Part shown: positions 1-8,004 of the stretch, in pieces | Layout: each line of letters starts with the position of its first letter | Position numbering within the stretch: the stretch's first letter is position 1 | Assembly: GCA_902491515.1 (NCBI GenBank) | Contig: CABUIC010000004.1 | Coordinates: 72,636-136,635 of the forward strand | From: an uncultured Porphyromonadaceae bacterium | GTDB taxonomy: Bacteria; Bacteroidota; Bacteroidia; Bacteroidales; Muribaculaceae | Length of the DNA stretch: 64,000 nt | Direction of reading: 5' to 3' | Program-made: the position numbers and the translations under genes | Notes under the pieces: model-generated | Databases searched by the model: none | Seen by the model: only the letters and a program-made list of their open reading frames with translations | Told to the model about the DNA's origin: nothing

Positions 1-418
1 TCTGACGGACGGACATTACATCCTGATGGTCGCCGAAGATGGAGAGGGCGTGGGATGCGATGGTGCGTGCGGAGACGTGGAACACGGTGGGAAGAAGTTC
101 GCCGGCAATCTTGTACATGTTGGGAATCATGAGCAGGAGGCCCTGCGAGGCGGTGTAGGTAGTGGTGAGCGCACCGGCCTGGAGAGAGCCGTGTACAGCG
201 CCTGCGGCGCCGCCTTCGCTCTGCATTTCCTGCACGAGTACTGTTTCGCCAAAAATGTTCTTACGTCCGGCGGCAGACCATTCGTCGACGTATTCGGCCA
301 TAGTCGAAGACGGCGTGATGGGGTAGATGGCTGCGACTTCCGAGAACATATAGCTTACGTGAGCGGCGGCCTGGTTGCCGTCGCAAGTCACGAATTTCTT
401 TTCTTTGCTCATAGTCAT
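1..418 (-). CDS. nifJ: Pyruvate:ferredoxin (flavodoxin) oxidoreductase, N-terminal part, cut by window edge
   Basis: Oxidative decarboxylation of pyruvate to acetyl-CoA with electrons passed to ferredoxin or flavodoxin, a cytoplasmic step of anaerobic energy metabolism. The visible ~139 residues show the NifJ N-terminal thiamine-diphosphate (PFOR domain I) signature: TCDGNQAAAHVSYMFSEV near residue 10, then AAIYPITPSSTMAEYVDEW and the conserved EMQSEGGAAGAVHG and TTYTASQGLLLMIPNMYK stretches. The gene runs off the left edge, so the rest (domains II-VII and the ferredoxin-type clusters) is not seen. Two in-frame ATGs lie at 418 and 412 (MTMSKEKK...); the second is equally likely as the start. 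Confidence 0.93.
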   Translation of the reverse strand, partial: MTMSKEKKFVTCDGNQAAAHVSYMFSEVAAIYPITPSSTMAEYVDEWSAAGRKNIFGETVLVQEMQSEGGAAGAVHGSLQAGALTTTYTASQGLLLMIPNMYKIAGELLPTVFHVSARTIASHALSIFGDHQDVMSVRQ

Positions 419-579
419 CAGAGGTAAATTATAGAAAAATTGTATTGTATTCCTGGAATGGACGGCATTTTGCCAATCCCGGGATTTGCGGTCCGGGAAA
501 AATCCAGCGCAAAGATACGAATTTTTCGGCTGATTTGAAGCTTAAAAATCACTTTTTTGCGTCGTGGTAGTCTTATAAA

Positions 580-614
580 AAGCTAAAAGGGCCGGCGTCC
601 GGAGACGTCGGCCC
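580..614 (-). terminator. Rho-independent terminator of the envelope operon
   Basis: Bases 589-599 pair with 604-614 (11 bp, one G-T wobble) around a 4-base loop, and on the minus strand the stem is followed by TTTTAGCTTTTT. It lies just past the stop of the last gene of the 633-7132 operon. Confidence 0.8.
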
Positions 615-632
615 GTCCTGGGGTTCAGGAAA

Positions 633-1850
633 TTACTTGAGCTGCCGGACGAGAAGTCCTTCGTAGGGCATGGAGCCGGACTTGACCTTGAAGGTCGTGG
701 CTCCGAAGTCGGCACCGTAGGCGCCTTCCTCGGCGGCCATGTAGCGGTTGTCCCAGATTTTGTCCTTGACGGGCTGAATCACGCCGACGCGCTTGTAGAC
801 CATCTTTCCGTCCTTCTCCTCGGGTTCGAGGACCTCGTACTCGGAGTCTTCGGTGAGACCTTCCTTGAGGCCTATGGCCACGAGTACGTCCTTGCCGTCG
901 ACGGCCTTGACGGGCGACTTTACGCGGAATTCGTCGTAAGCCTTCTGAAGGTCGCGGACATTGTCGTCGATGGCGCGCTTGCAGGCCTTGCGGATCATGA
1001 TTTCGGGATGTTCCTCGCTGATGCCGAGGAAAGAGTTCTGCGAGCCGCTGGACTCGACCTCGCCGATGTAGCGGAGGCGGAACTTGCCGCGGTTGTTCTC
1101 GAAAGCGAGGCGCTTGTCTTCGTTAGGCTTGTCGGTCCAGTATTCCTGATAGAAGGTAGCCTGGTCCTCGGGTGTCCACTCGAGGCGGTAGAGGCGGGTG
1201 TGGAACTTCACGCGGAAGCCCTTGAAGGTCTCGGCCATGTCGGCGGCGGAGTCGAAGAGGTCGCTGACGCCGGAGCCGAGGAATGCACCGGCGAACGCGC
1301 CGGCGATGCGGAGGCCGGTGCCGACGTTTTTGCCGCGCTGGGCGTTGTCGATGTAGTGGGCCTCGTGGACGAGGACGAAGGTGTTGCCGATGAGGTCTTC
1401 GCCGGCGTCGGCGAGCATTGCCATGCCGCGCGGGGTGCGCTTTGCGAGCTCGATGTCGAGGTCGGAGGCGTTGTAGAGACCGCGGCTCTTGACGAGGTCG
1501 AGGGAGCATTCGCCGGTGAGGACGTTTCGGCTGAACCAGCGTCCCACGAGGCGGCTGGCGATGAAGTTTTCGGCGAGCCAGGAGTCGAGGCTGTCGGCGT
1601 ACTCGGCTTTCTTGCCGACGTTGAGTACGCGGATGCTGAGGTCGTGGTTGTTATACTGGTCGGGGGTGGGCATGTTGAGATATTCGGACTGTATTTTGTC
1701 GAACATCTTCTGGTCAGTGCGCGAGACGAGGAAGCTGCAGAGGGAGCTGCGGCGGTACCGGGTCTCGACGTTCTCCTCGGTCTTGGCGAATGCGCCGAGA
1801 GAACCTGCGGCGATGAGGAGTGCCGCTGTATATTTTCTGATGTTTTTCAT
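633..1850 (-). CDS. Secreted protein of unknown function, last gene of envelope operon
   Basis: A 405-residue protein I do not recognise. It starts with a signal peptide (MKNIRKYTAALLIAAGSLGA, cleavage near AFAK), so it is exported to the periplasm or surface; there is no lipobox. The body is mixed and soluble, with a small hydrophobic stretch near residues 185-200 (GLRIAGAFAGAFLGSG) that could be a buried helix or a membrane contact. An HEAHYID sequence sits near residue 165; it is not an HExxH zinc motif. The ATG at 1850 is chosen because it follows the upstream stop at 1853 directly; an in-frame start five codons earlier would overlap that gene. Cotranscribed with the WG-repeat gene and followed by a terminator. 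Confidence 0.8.
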   Translation of the reverse strand: MKNIRKYTAALLIAAGSLGAFAKTEENVETRYRRSSLCSFLVSRTDQKMFDKIQSEYLNMPTPDQYNNHDLSIRVLNVGKKAEYADSLDSWLAENFIASRLVGRWFSRNVLTGECSLDLVKSRGLYNASDLDIELAKRTPRGMAMLADAGEDLIGNTFVLVHEAHYIDNAQRGKNVGTGLRIAGAFAGAFLGSGVSDLFDSAADMAETFKGFRVKFHTRLYRLEWTPEDQATFYQEYWTDKPNEDKRLAFENNRGKFRLRYIGEVESSGSQNSFLGISEEHPEIMIRKACKRAIDDNVRDLQKAYDEFRVKSPVKAVDGKDVLVAIGLKEGLTEDSEYEVLEPEEKDGKMVYKRVGVIQPVKDKIWDNRYMAAEEGAYGADFGATTFKVKSGSMPYEGLLVRQLK

Positions 1851-1852
1851 GT

Positions 1853-3496
1853 TCAATAGTCCCACATGTTGGACGAAATTTTCTGATGGAGACGGAAGCT
1901 GTTGATGCCGGGATGGTTGTAGATGTTGAAGCGGTATGCGTCGATTTCTTCCATTCTCGGCTTGCCGGCCTGGTCGATGTATACGAGCGCGCGGTTTGCG
2001 GTGGCCACGGTGTTGAAGCTCAGGGGGAGGACCGCGGAGCCGTCGGAGCCTACGGCGCCGAAGAGGTCGTCCTTCTTATAGAGGGCGCGGCCCTTGGAGT
2101 CGAAAGTGTAGCAGTCGTCGGCCGCGATGTCGAAGGGGAGCCTGTCGGTGGAAATCTGAAGCACGCTCCACTTCTGCGTGTCGGGCGACTTCACCCACAC
2201 GAGGTCGTCGTCGGGAGAGGCAGCCGGAAGGATTGCTTCCCAGCGGTTCTTGACGACGAACTTGCCGTTGCGGTCGATGATTCCGTAGAACTGGCCCTGC
2301 TTGACGTAAGCCTTTCCGCCGACGAAGGCGGAAGCGTCGTCATAGTCGAAGGGGATGATGGTAGCGCCGTCGGCTCCGATGAAGCCGCTGCGGTGGTTCT
2401 CGTTCTTAGCGGCGTAGACTGTCCCGTCGGCGGAGGCGGGGGTGATCTTGCGGTATGTCGGGGCTACGATTTCCGTGCCGTCGGGGGAGAGGATGCCCAT
2501 GCGGCCGTTGCGGGTGCTGAGGAAGAATCCTCCGGCTACGGGTGCGAGTTTCGAGTATGAGCCGGACTTGCGGTCGGCGTAGATGTCGATGAGGTATGCC
2601 TCGGAGCCGTCGCCGCAGAGGGCCTTGCCGTTGACGAAGGGTCCGCAGGCGTCGTAGACGTCCTCGGGGTCGACGAGCTGGCGGATGTCCTTCTTGAAGA
2701 GCTTTGTGCCCTTGCCGTTGGCGGCGAAGTAGTTGAAGTCGTAGTATTCCTTCTTTCCTTTTTTGGAGTAGGCGCGCTTGAGCATGTATCCGTCGCGGGG
2801 CATTCCGACAGCGCCGTTCACGTTCTTGACGAGGACCTTTCCGTCGAGGTCGAAGACGGTGGTGTATGCTCCCCAGTTGGCCCAGATGTAGGGTTCTTTC
2901 GAGCAGGAGAGTTTAGCGAGGTTCTCGGTGATTTCGCAGTTTACGGGGATTCCGTCCTTGTGGGTGATGACATTTCCGGAGGTGTAGTCCGCGGAGTCGG
3001 TGGTGACGTAGAATCCGAGGCCGTAGAACTTGGCGGGGACTACGAGCTTGTCGTTGCGGTATAGGCCCTTGAGGGCCTGGGAGAGGGACTTTCCTTTGCC
3101 TACCCAGACGTATCCGTCCTCGTTGATGGTGCCGATGTAGTTCCAGTCGGGCTTGATGTATATGGTGCCGTCGTCCTTGATGTAGCCGTACTTGCCGCCT
3201 TTCTTGACGCGTGCGAGGCCGTTCTGGAATTCCTCGATATTGTCGTACTCGATTTTGATTACGGGCTTGCCGTCGGTGCCGATGTAGCCCCATTTGTCGC
3301 CTTTCTGCACCTTGGCGCGTCCGTTCTCGAAGGGATATGCCTTGGTGTAGTCGGCCTTGATGACTACATTCCCCGAGGGGTCTGCGTAGCCGAACTTGTC
3401 CTTGACTTTCGTCACGGCGAGGTCCTGGGCGGAGGCGAAGAATCCGCAGAGGCAGATGGCGAGTGCCGAAAGGACTGCTTTTCTGAGTGTTTTCAT
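1853..3496 (-). CDS. WG-repeat protein, exported
   Basis: 547 residues with a signal peptide (cleavage near FFASAQ). The mature part is built of WG repeats, short beta units of the form (K/R)-x-G-(Y/F/I)-x-x-x-D-G-x-x-x-(I/P). Seven are clear: KFGYADPSGNVVI, KWGYIGTDGKPVI and KYGYIKDDGTIYI close together at the N-terminus, then RMGILSPDGTEIV, RSGFIGADGATII, FYGIIDRNGKFVV and LFGAVGSDGSAVL in the C-terminal half. WG repeats are thought to form a propeller-like or solenoid surface for protein binding; no catalytic motif is seen. It sits 9 bases after the preceding gene and 2 bases before the next, so it is translated from the same mRNA as the other envelope proteins. Confidence 0.9.
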   Translation of the reverse strand: MKTLRKAVLSALAICLCGFFASAQDLAVTKVKDKFGYADPSGNVVIKADYTKAYPFENGRAKVQKGDKWGYIGTDGKPVIKIEYDNIEEFQNGLARVKKGGKYGYIKDDGTIYIKPDWNYIGTINEDGYVWVGKGKSLSQALKGLYRNDKLVVPAKFYGLGFYVTTDSADYTSGNVITHKDGIPVNCEITENLAKLSCSKEPYIWANWGAYTTVFDLDGKVLVKNVNGAVGMPRDGYMLKRAYSKKGKKEYYDFNYFAANGKGTKLFKKDIRQLVDPEDVYDACGPFVNGKALCGDGSEAYLIDIYADRKSGSYSKLAPVAGGFFLSTRNGRMGILSPDGTEIVAPTYRKITPASADGTVYAAKNENHRSGFIGADGATIIPFDYDDASAFVGGKAYVKQGQFYGIIDRNGKFVVKNRWEAILPAASPDDDLVWVKSPDTQKWSVLQISTDRLPFDIAADDCYTFDSKGRALYKKDDLFGAVGSDGSAVLPLSFNTVATANRALVYIDQAGKPRMEEIDAYRFNIYNHPGINSFRLHQKISSNMWDY

Positions 3497-3504
3497 GGTG
3501 GTGT

Positions 3505-4437
3505 TTATCTCCAGAGAATGTTGGTGGTAGTTGATTTCTGGCCCTGACCGTAAGCCACGCCGATCTGGCGCGCGGCGTCGATGCGGCGCCGCTCGGTCTC
3601 GAGGGAGTCCTCGTACTTCTTGTGTACCTCGAAGTCATATTCGACCTTTGTCTGCTTGCGGACGTCCTCGGCGAACTTCATCGCCTCGGGGTAGGCTGAG
3701 GAAGCGGGCTCAATCTGATTGAGGAGGGCGTAAGCCTCGGCGGCTCCCTCGGCGTTGGGGGAGACGGCGAAGGCGGCGCGGGCCTGGTTGAGGAGCTTTG
3801 TGCCCTCGAGGTCCTGGTATCCCTGCCAGTAGGCGATCATGGCCTTGTGGGCGGAGGGGTATCCCTTGGAGCACTCGGGGATGAGTCCGGCCCAGTATAG
3901 GGCCTGGTCGTAGTCGTGCATCTTGGCGGCCGCGGCGGCCTTGTTTAGGAGCTGGCGGTAGTTGGCGTCGAAGTAGGATATTACTTTGGCGTTTGCCCGG
4001 CGGATGAAACCCTTGAAGGCGTCGTTGCGTCCGGAAATCTGACCGAGGGCGTTGATGTAGGCCCGCTGGTTGCTGGTTCCTACGCCGCGGAGCTCGAAGC
4101 TCTCGGAGTCGAAGACCTTGTTTCCGAAGATGTCTGCGACGAGCAGGGTGAGGGTGGTGTGGACGGCGGTGCTTGCGGGGGGGCCGGGGACTGTTTCCTT
4201 GTAGATGTCGTCGAAACGTCCCGTGATGTACAGCTGGCCGTAGTTGTCGTCGGCGCTGACGCCGTCGGCTGTGAGGGCGCGGAGGAGGCGCGAGGCGAGC
4301 TGGGTGGCCACGGCGTCGTCGCCGCCGCACATTTCAGCGGTGGGCTTGACGACCTGGACGTGGAGGTCGCAGTCGGCGGCATGTGCGCCGAAGGCTATGA
4401 GGAGGGCGGCGGCGAGGCCGGTTATTTTCTTGTTCAT
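3505..4437 (-). CDS. Secreted protein with CsgG/LPP20-like N-terminal half and helical C-terminal half
   Basis: 310 residues, signal peptide ending near AFGAHAAD. The first half is alpha/beta and contains GVGTSNQRAYINALGQI, a G-x-G-x(n)-A-x-x-A helix reminiscent of LPP20/FlgT/CsgG-type lipoproteins; the same kind of motif occurs in two other proteins of this operon. The second half (residues ~160-290) is helical and repeat-like (NKAAAAAKMHDYDQALYWAG..., then NQARAAFAVSPNAEGAAEAY), consistent with TPR-like packing. No catalytic residues recognised. Function unknown; the operon context suggests an envelope or surface assembly role. The family assignment is by eye only. Confidence 0.75.
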   Translation of the reverse strand: MNKKITGLAAALLIAFGAHAADCDLHVQVVKPTAEMCGGDDAVATQLASRLLRALTADGVSADDNYGQLYITGRFDDIYKETVPGPPASTAVHTTLTLLVADIFGNKVFDSESFELRGVGTSNQRAYINALGQISGRNDAFKGFIRRANAKVISYFDANYRQLLNKAAAAAKMHDYDQALYWAGLIPECSKGYPSAHKAMIAYWQGYQDLEGTKLLNQARAAFAVSPNAEGAAEAYALLNQIEPASSAYPEAMKFAEDVRKQTKVEYDFEVHKKYEDSLETERRRIDAARQIGVAYGQGQKSTTTNILWR

Positions 4438-4452
4438 GGCGTGGTGTCTGAG

Positions 4453-5418
4453 TTATTTCTCGCCGAGGACTATGTCGGCACGGCCGAGGCCTTTGGTGAG
4501 GATTTTGCAGGGGATGTTGTAGGGAGCCTTCCCGAGGTATTTGCGCAGGGAGTTGGAGAAGGCGCGGGCGTCCATGGCCATTCCGTTCTCGCGGTAGATG
4601 GGGATGCGCACCTGCTCGAAATGGAGGGCGGACTCTGTTGCGTCGGAGAGATTGTAGCGGTGGTTCATGGTGTTCTGCGACATCCAGCGGTCGATAATGT
4701 CGGTGAGCTCCTCGCCGTCGTACTCGTCCTCGAAGCTGAGCCCCGAGCCGTTGTCGAAGACGCGGACGGTGAGTATGATTTCACGGCCGTTGGCGAGCAT
4801 GTCGTCGAAGTGGTCCTGAAGCTGGCCGACGAATCCGTCCATCTTCTCGAGTGTGGCTTCCTCGATGAGCACGGGGACTTCGGCTGTGAAGGACTGGGCA
4901 CCGGTGCCGGAAGCCGCGGCGACCTGCTTGTTGGTGTAGGCGTCGACGCCCTTGAGGGTGTAGGTCACGGAGCGCTTGGGGCCCATGGTGTTCACCTTCC
5001 ATGTAAGCTCGATTATAATGTCGGCCTTGGCGCGGTTGTAGAGGCGGTCGAGGGGCGTCTCGGCGAGTGTCGCGCCGGAGGTGCGGCTTGTTGTCATCTC
5101 GTCTTCGACGGCGTTCTGGTTGATGGTCTTCACGATCGAGGCGAGGTCCTTCATGGGGAAGCCTCGCTCGGCCATGAGCTCGTTGACCTTGGTTATTGCG
5201 TTTGCGAGGTCCATGTCCTCGCGGAGGGCGCGCTCATAGTCGGGGATGGCGGACTTGCGGCCCTGGTTGTCGGTCTCGATCATGTATCCGTTGGCCGAGC
5301 ACCAGGTGTCGCCGGGCACGACCATGAGCGTGGGCTTCTTGGCCTGGGCGGAGGCTGTGGCGGCGCCCATGAGCATTCCTGCCGCGAGCAGGAGGATGCC
5401 GAATAGCTTTGTCTTCAT
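4453..5418 (-). CDS. DUF6175-like exported protein
   Basis: 321 residues with signal peptide (cleavage near ATASAQ). The sequence after it, KPTLMVVPGDTWCSANGY, and the later blocks DIIIELTWKVNTMGPKRSVT, LKGVDAYTNKQVAAASGTG and the C-terminal ILTKGLGRADIVLGEK match my memory of the Bacteroidales DUF6175 family, whose function is not known. The start at 5418 is taken because it gives a proper signal peptide and lies 20 bases after the preceding stop; the reading frame stays open upstream but overlaps that gene. It belongs to the 633-7132 envelope operon. There are no visible enzyme motifs. Confidence 0.8.
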   Translation of the reverse strand: MKTKLFGILLLAAGMLMGAATASAQAKKPTLMVVPGDTWCSANGYMIETDNQGRKSAIPDYERALREDMDLANAITKVNELMAERGFPMKDLASIVKTINQNAVEDEMTTSRTSGATLAETPLDRLYNRAKADIIIELTWKVNTMGPKRSVTYTLKGVDAYTNKQVAAASGTGAQSFTAEVPVLIEEATLEKMDGFVGQLQDHFDDMLANGREIILTVRVFDNGSGLSFEDEYDGEELTDIIDRWMSQNTMNHRYNLSDATESALHFEQVRIPIYRENGMAMDARAFSNSLRKYLGKAPYNIPCKILTKGLGRADIVLGEK

Positions 5419-5438
5419 GTGTTTTAGGGAATAGACTA

Positions 5439-5933
5439 TTAGGGTTCGATAATACCGTCGGCAATCATGCGGTCCTTGAGCGCCGCGCGGTTCACGCGCA
5501 CGACCACGCCCCAGTTCTCGATTGACTTGTCGGAGCTCTTGAGGCGGGAGGTGCGTTTTTCGTCGGCCATGGAGGTGAAGTCCTTGTATGCGCCACCGTC
5601 GGCGAAGAAGCGGTTGAAGTAGGCCTCGTTCTTTTCCATGGGGTTTGCGCCGCCGATTACGGGGCGGACATTGCAGCCTGCCGTTCCGTGGGTCACGCCC
5701 TCGAAGAGAACGGCCTTGACGGCATTTTTCTTTGCTGTCTCCATGGCCTGGGCCTTGTTTTTGCCGGTTCCGAAGACGCGCATGGTCTGTGAACCGTCGA
5801 GGTCGGTGCCCATGCACTCCACGGGGAAGGCGGTCATGGAGTATGTGTTGTCTATCACAGTGGGGGTCTTGCAGGCGAAAGCGGCGGCGAGAAGGGCCGC
5901 GGAGGCCAGCAGACGGATTGATGTCTTTTTCAT
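5439..5933 (-). CDS. LPP20-like lipoprotein, paralogue of the operon's first gene
   Basis: 164 residues counted from ATG 5933. Lipoprotein signal peptide with AAAFAC lipobox (Cys near residue 21), so probably anchored in the outer membrane. The core has FGTGKNKAQAMETAKKNAVK, a G-x-G-x(n)-A-x-x-A-x-x-A helix as in LPP20/FlgT-like domains, followed by AVLFEGV, RPVIGG and AYFNRFFADGGAYKDF. These last three blocks align with VHGVLFRGF, RPVAGS and DYFNSFFGDVGAYRNY in the first gene of the operon (6662-7132), so the two are paralogues, one lipidated and one soluble. Function unknown. Confidence 0.8.
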   Translation of the reverse strand: MKKTSIRLLASAALLAAAFACKTPTVIDNTYSMTAFPVECMGTDLDGSQTMRVFGTGKNKAQAMETAKKNAVKAVLFEGVTHGTAGCNVRPVIGGANPMEKNEAYFNRFFADGGAYKDFTSMADEKRTSRLKSSDKSIENWGVVVRVNRAALKDRMIADGIIEP

Positions 5934-5955
5934 GATTGGTGTCAGTATGCTTGAT

Positions 5956-6660
5956 TCAATATTCATAGCCCACGGAGATTCCGAGGGCGGAGACGAAGCG
6001 GTCCTTGCCCGTGCGGTACTTGAGGACCTGGCCCGTGTAGTTGAGGCCGACTATGAGAGCCGAGCGCTTGCTGCCGACGCGGATGCCCACGCCCGGACGC
6101 ATCATGAACCCGTCGCGGACCGCGGCGCCGAGGTCGAAGCTGTAATAGGGGACGACGGTGCGGTATGTGTCGTTGACGAAGTTGCCCTCGACGGTGGCGA
6201 ATATGGGCAGCGACCACTTGTCGTGTCGCGCGCGGATGCGGTCGTTCTGGAAGTACATGCGTCCGCCGAGGCCTACGCCTGCCTTGAGGTACTGGTTGAA
6301 GCGGTAGCCGCCGGCGACGTCGATTTCGGCGAAGGGCGTGCAGTGCTCGGTGAGGAAGAGGGCGTAGGAGGCGCCGACGCGGCCCCGGATCCAGAAGCCG
6401 CGGTCGCTCTCGGAATAGTCGGCGAGCGCGGGGTCCTTGCCAACGGCGGGGAGCACGGGCTCGGTGGCTGAGATTTTGTAGACTTCGACGGGGGAGTATG
6501 AGAGGGTGCGGCCGTCAGGCGTGACGATTGTCACCCGGGTGTCGGTGCGGGTTACGTCGCCTTTGATGATGTTGCCGTTGTTGAGGGTGACCCATGCGGT
6601 CTCGGCGCTTGCCCCGGACAGCGCGAGGGCTGCGGCGAGGCTGAGGATAAGTCGTTTCAT
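5956..6660 (-). CDS. Outer-membrane beta-barrel protein with small N-terminal domain
   Basis: 234 residues with signal peptide ending near ALSGASAE. Residues ~22-60 (TAWVTLNNGNIIKGDVTRTD... TLSYSPVEVYKI) look like a small beta domain often seen in Bacteroidota proteins that begin with a nucleus of the form NGxxIKGxV. From residue ~90 the pattern of alternating hydrophobic strands with aromatic ends (GYRFNQYLKAGVGLGGRMYF, ALIVGLNYTGQVLKYRTG, ending ALGISVGYEY) fits an 8-stranded outer-membrane barrel; the terminal aromatic residue is the usual BAM recognition signal. It lies between two LPP20-like paralogues in the same operon, which suggests they work at the outer membrane together. Confidence 0.8.
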   Translation of the reverse strand: MKRLILSLAAALALSGASAETAWVTLNNGNIIKGDVTRTDTRVTIVTPDGRTLSYSPVEVYKISATEPVLPAVGKDPALADYSESDRGFWIRGRVGASYALFLTEHCTPFAEIDVAGGYRFNQYLKAGVGLGGRMYFQNDRIRARHDKWSLPIFATVEGNFVNDTYRTVVPYYSFDLGAAVRDGFMMRPGVGIRVGSKRSALIVGLNYTGQVLKYRTGKDRFVSALGISVGYEY

Positions 6661-6661
6661 G

Positions 6662-7132
6662 TCAGAATCCTGAATTTAGGCCGCGTACAACCCCGGCTTG
6701 CTCGAGGTCCTTGCGGAGTTGGTCTTTGTTTACGGTCACTGTGGCGCTCACGCGGTATTTCTTTCCGGACTTCACCACTGCGCGGGAGCCGCCGACGGTC
6801 TGGCCATAGTTGCGGTAAGCTCCGACGTCGCCGAAGAAGGAGTTGAAATAGTCGGCGTGCTGGGCCTCGACTGCGGGGCTGCCGGCGACGGGGCGCTGGT
6901 TCTGGCGGTGCTCCTTGCTGGAGAAGCCGCGGAAGAGTACGCCGTGGACAGCGGCCTTGACAAGCTCGGAGTCGTCAATTTTCTTGTTTTTGGTGATGAC
7001 AGACACTTTCACGAGATAGGTGCCCTGGTTGCCGGTGCCGTTGCCTTCGATGTCGTATTCCGGAACGCCGTCGGCAAACGCGCTGAACACTCCCGTGAAG
7101 ATCAGGAGCATAAGGGTTAGAAAATGTTTCAT
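6662..7132 (-). CDS. LPP20-like exported protein, first gene of envelope operon
   Basis: 156 residues, signal peptide (cleavage near FSAFAD), no lipobox. It carries GNGTGNQGTYLVKVSVIT and then DSELVKAAVHGVLFRGF, QRPVAGSPAVEAQHADYFNS and FFGDVGAYRNY; the second part aligns with the lipoprotein at 5439-5933. The stop lies 2 bases before the start of the beta-barrel gene, showing tight operon packing. A minus-7 box at 7219-7226 lies about 90 bases upstream of the start. Role unknown; probably periplasmic partner of the barrel and lipoprotein. Confidence 0.75.
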   Translation of the reverse strand: MKHFLTLMLLIFTGVFSAFADGVPEYDIEGNGTGNQGTYLVKVSVITKNKKIDDSELVKAAVHGVLFRGFSSKEHRQNQRPVAGSPAVEAQHADYFNSFFGDVGAYRNYGQTVGGSRAVVKSGKKYRVSATVTVNKDQLRKDLEQAGVVRGLNSGF

Positions 7133-7218
7133 GATCGGTATTGAATTTATTGATTATTATCTTTTTATCGCGCTTATTACGCGCGCGGAGCATATTTCAC
7201 TCCTTCCTCTATTTGTGG

Positions 7219-7226
7219 CAAAGTTA
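7219..7226 (-). promoter_or_regulatory. Minus-7 promoter box (TAACTTTG) for the envelope operon
   Basis: Perfect TAnnTTTG Bacteroidota minus-7 element reading toward 7132. No clear TTTG minus-33 partner was found at 19-21 bases. Expected 5' leader is about 80 bases. The rest of the 7133-7460 gap is AT-rich and holds no other feature I can support. Confidence 0.55.
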
Positions 7227-7402
7227 GGAATAATTATTTAAATATTACAGCTTTTTTGAAAAAATATTTGCACGGAAGTAAGAAATTCCGGCATATTCCG
7301 GCAAATCCGGCGAAGCGGGTGCGGGTGCTACCTTCAACGCTAAATAATGCAAATTCTTCCAAAAAAATTGAATATTAGCAGGCGGTAATGACATATTTTG
7401 AC

Positions 7403-7410
7403 TAATTTTG
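7403..7410 (+). promoter_or_regulatory. Possible minus-7 box (TAATTTTG) for the gene at 7461
   Basis: Matches TAnnTTTG and sits about 50 bases upstream of the ATG at 7461. The minus-33 partner is not convincing. Confidence 0.4.
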
Positions 7411-7460
7411 TGGAAAGAGCGTCTGTCATCGCTGACCCCGCCCGATTATCCGAAAACAGA

Positions 7461-7952
7461 ATGAACATCCTTTCCGTCCTTGCCATAATCCTTGCCGTCG
7501 CAGGCCTGATTCTTGCATTCCGATACCCCATAGCCTCAGCCGTGGCAGGGTATGCCGCTGTTGTCTGCGCGTGTGTCGGCGACGCCGGCGGCGAATTCGT
7601 CGTCTCGGCAAACGCCCTGCTGTTCTGGGGCGTTGCCGCAGTGATAGTCCTCGGCCTCAGCATGCTGAATTCAGGAAATCCCATGCTCACGATGCTGCCT
7701 CTGGCTTATGCCACAGCCGGCACGGCGGTCGGCGCCGTCCTCGGGCTCTGCTTCTCCCATACGGCCGCGGCTGTGATTGTCGGCTCGGCGCTGGGAGCCT
7801 TCCTCGGCTCTCTCGCCTTCACCCGGACGCCTTCCGGCGCTGTCCTGCGAAAGGCGCGCCACGCCTACATCGACTATCTCTGCGGCGCCGGGCTTCCGGC
7901 CGTGGTGTGCTGTTCGATGGCCGCCGTCGCTGTCGCCGCGGTGGTCTTCTGA
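7461..7952 (+). CDS. Integral membrane protein of unknown function
   Basis: 163 residues, mostly hydrophobic. About five membrane segments can be drawn: NILSVLAIILAVAGLILAF, an AVAGYAAVVCACVG segment, NALLFWGVAAVIVLGL, AAAVIVGSALGAFLGSLAF and a final PAVVCCSMAAVAVAAVVF. No transporter or enzyme signature is recognised. The start at 7461 gives the first helix directly after the Met; the open frame upstream (to 7398) adds a polar stretch that overlaps the promoter box and is not used. The opposite strand has an overlapping open frame that I regard as a shadow. The next gene starts 52 bases downstream on the same strand. Confidence 0.75.
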   Translation: MNILSVLAIILAVAGLILAFRYPIASAVAGYAAVVCACVGDAGGEFVVSANALLFWGVAAVIVLGLSMLNSGNPMLTMLPLAYATAGTAVGAVLGLCFSHTAAAVIVGSALGAFLGSLAFTRTPSGAVLRKARHAYIDYLCGAGLPAVVCCSMAAVAVAAVVF

Positions 7953-8004
7953 CCCGCCCCTCTTCTCCTCGCTCTCCCGAACCTCCCTCCATTACTGTTT
8001 AGAA

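Noticed and set aside
4159..5406. 415-residue frame opposite the DUF6175 and neighbour genes
   Set aside because: Val/Gly/Glu-rich shadow with no domain; overlaps recognised genes on the other strand.
7340..7690. 116-residue frame on the minus strand
   Set aside because: Opposite a well-formed membrane protein gene; composition is a shadow.
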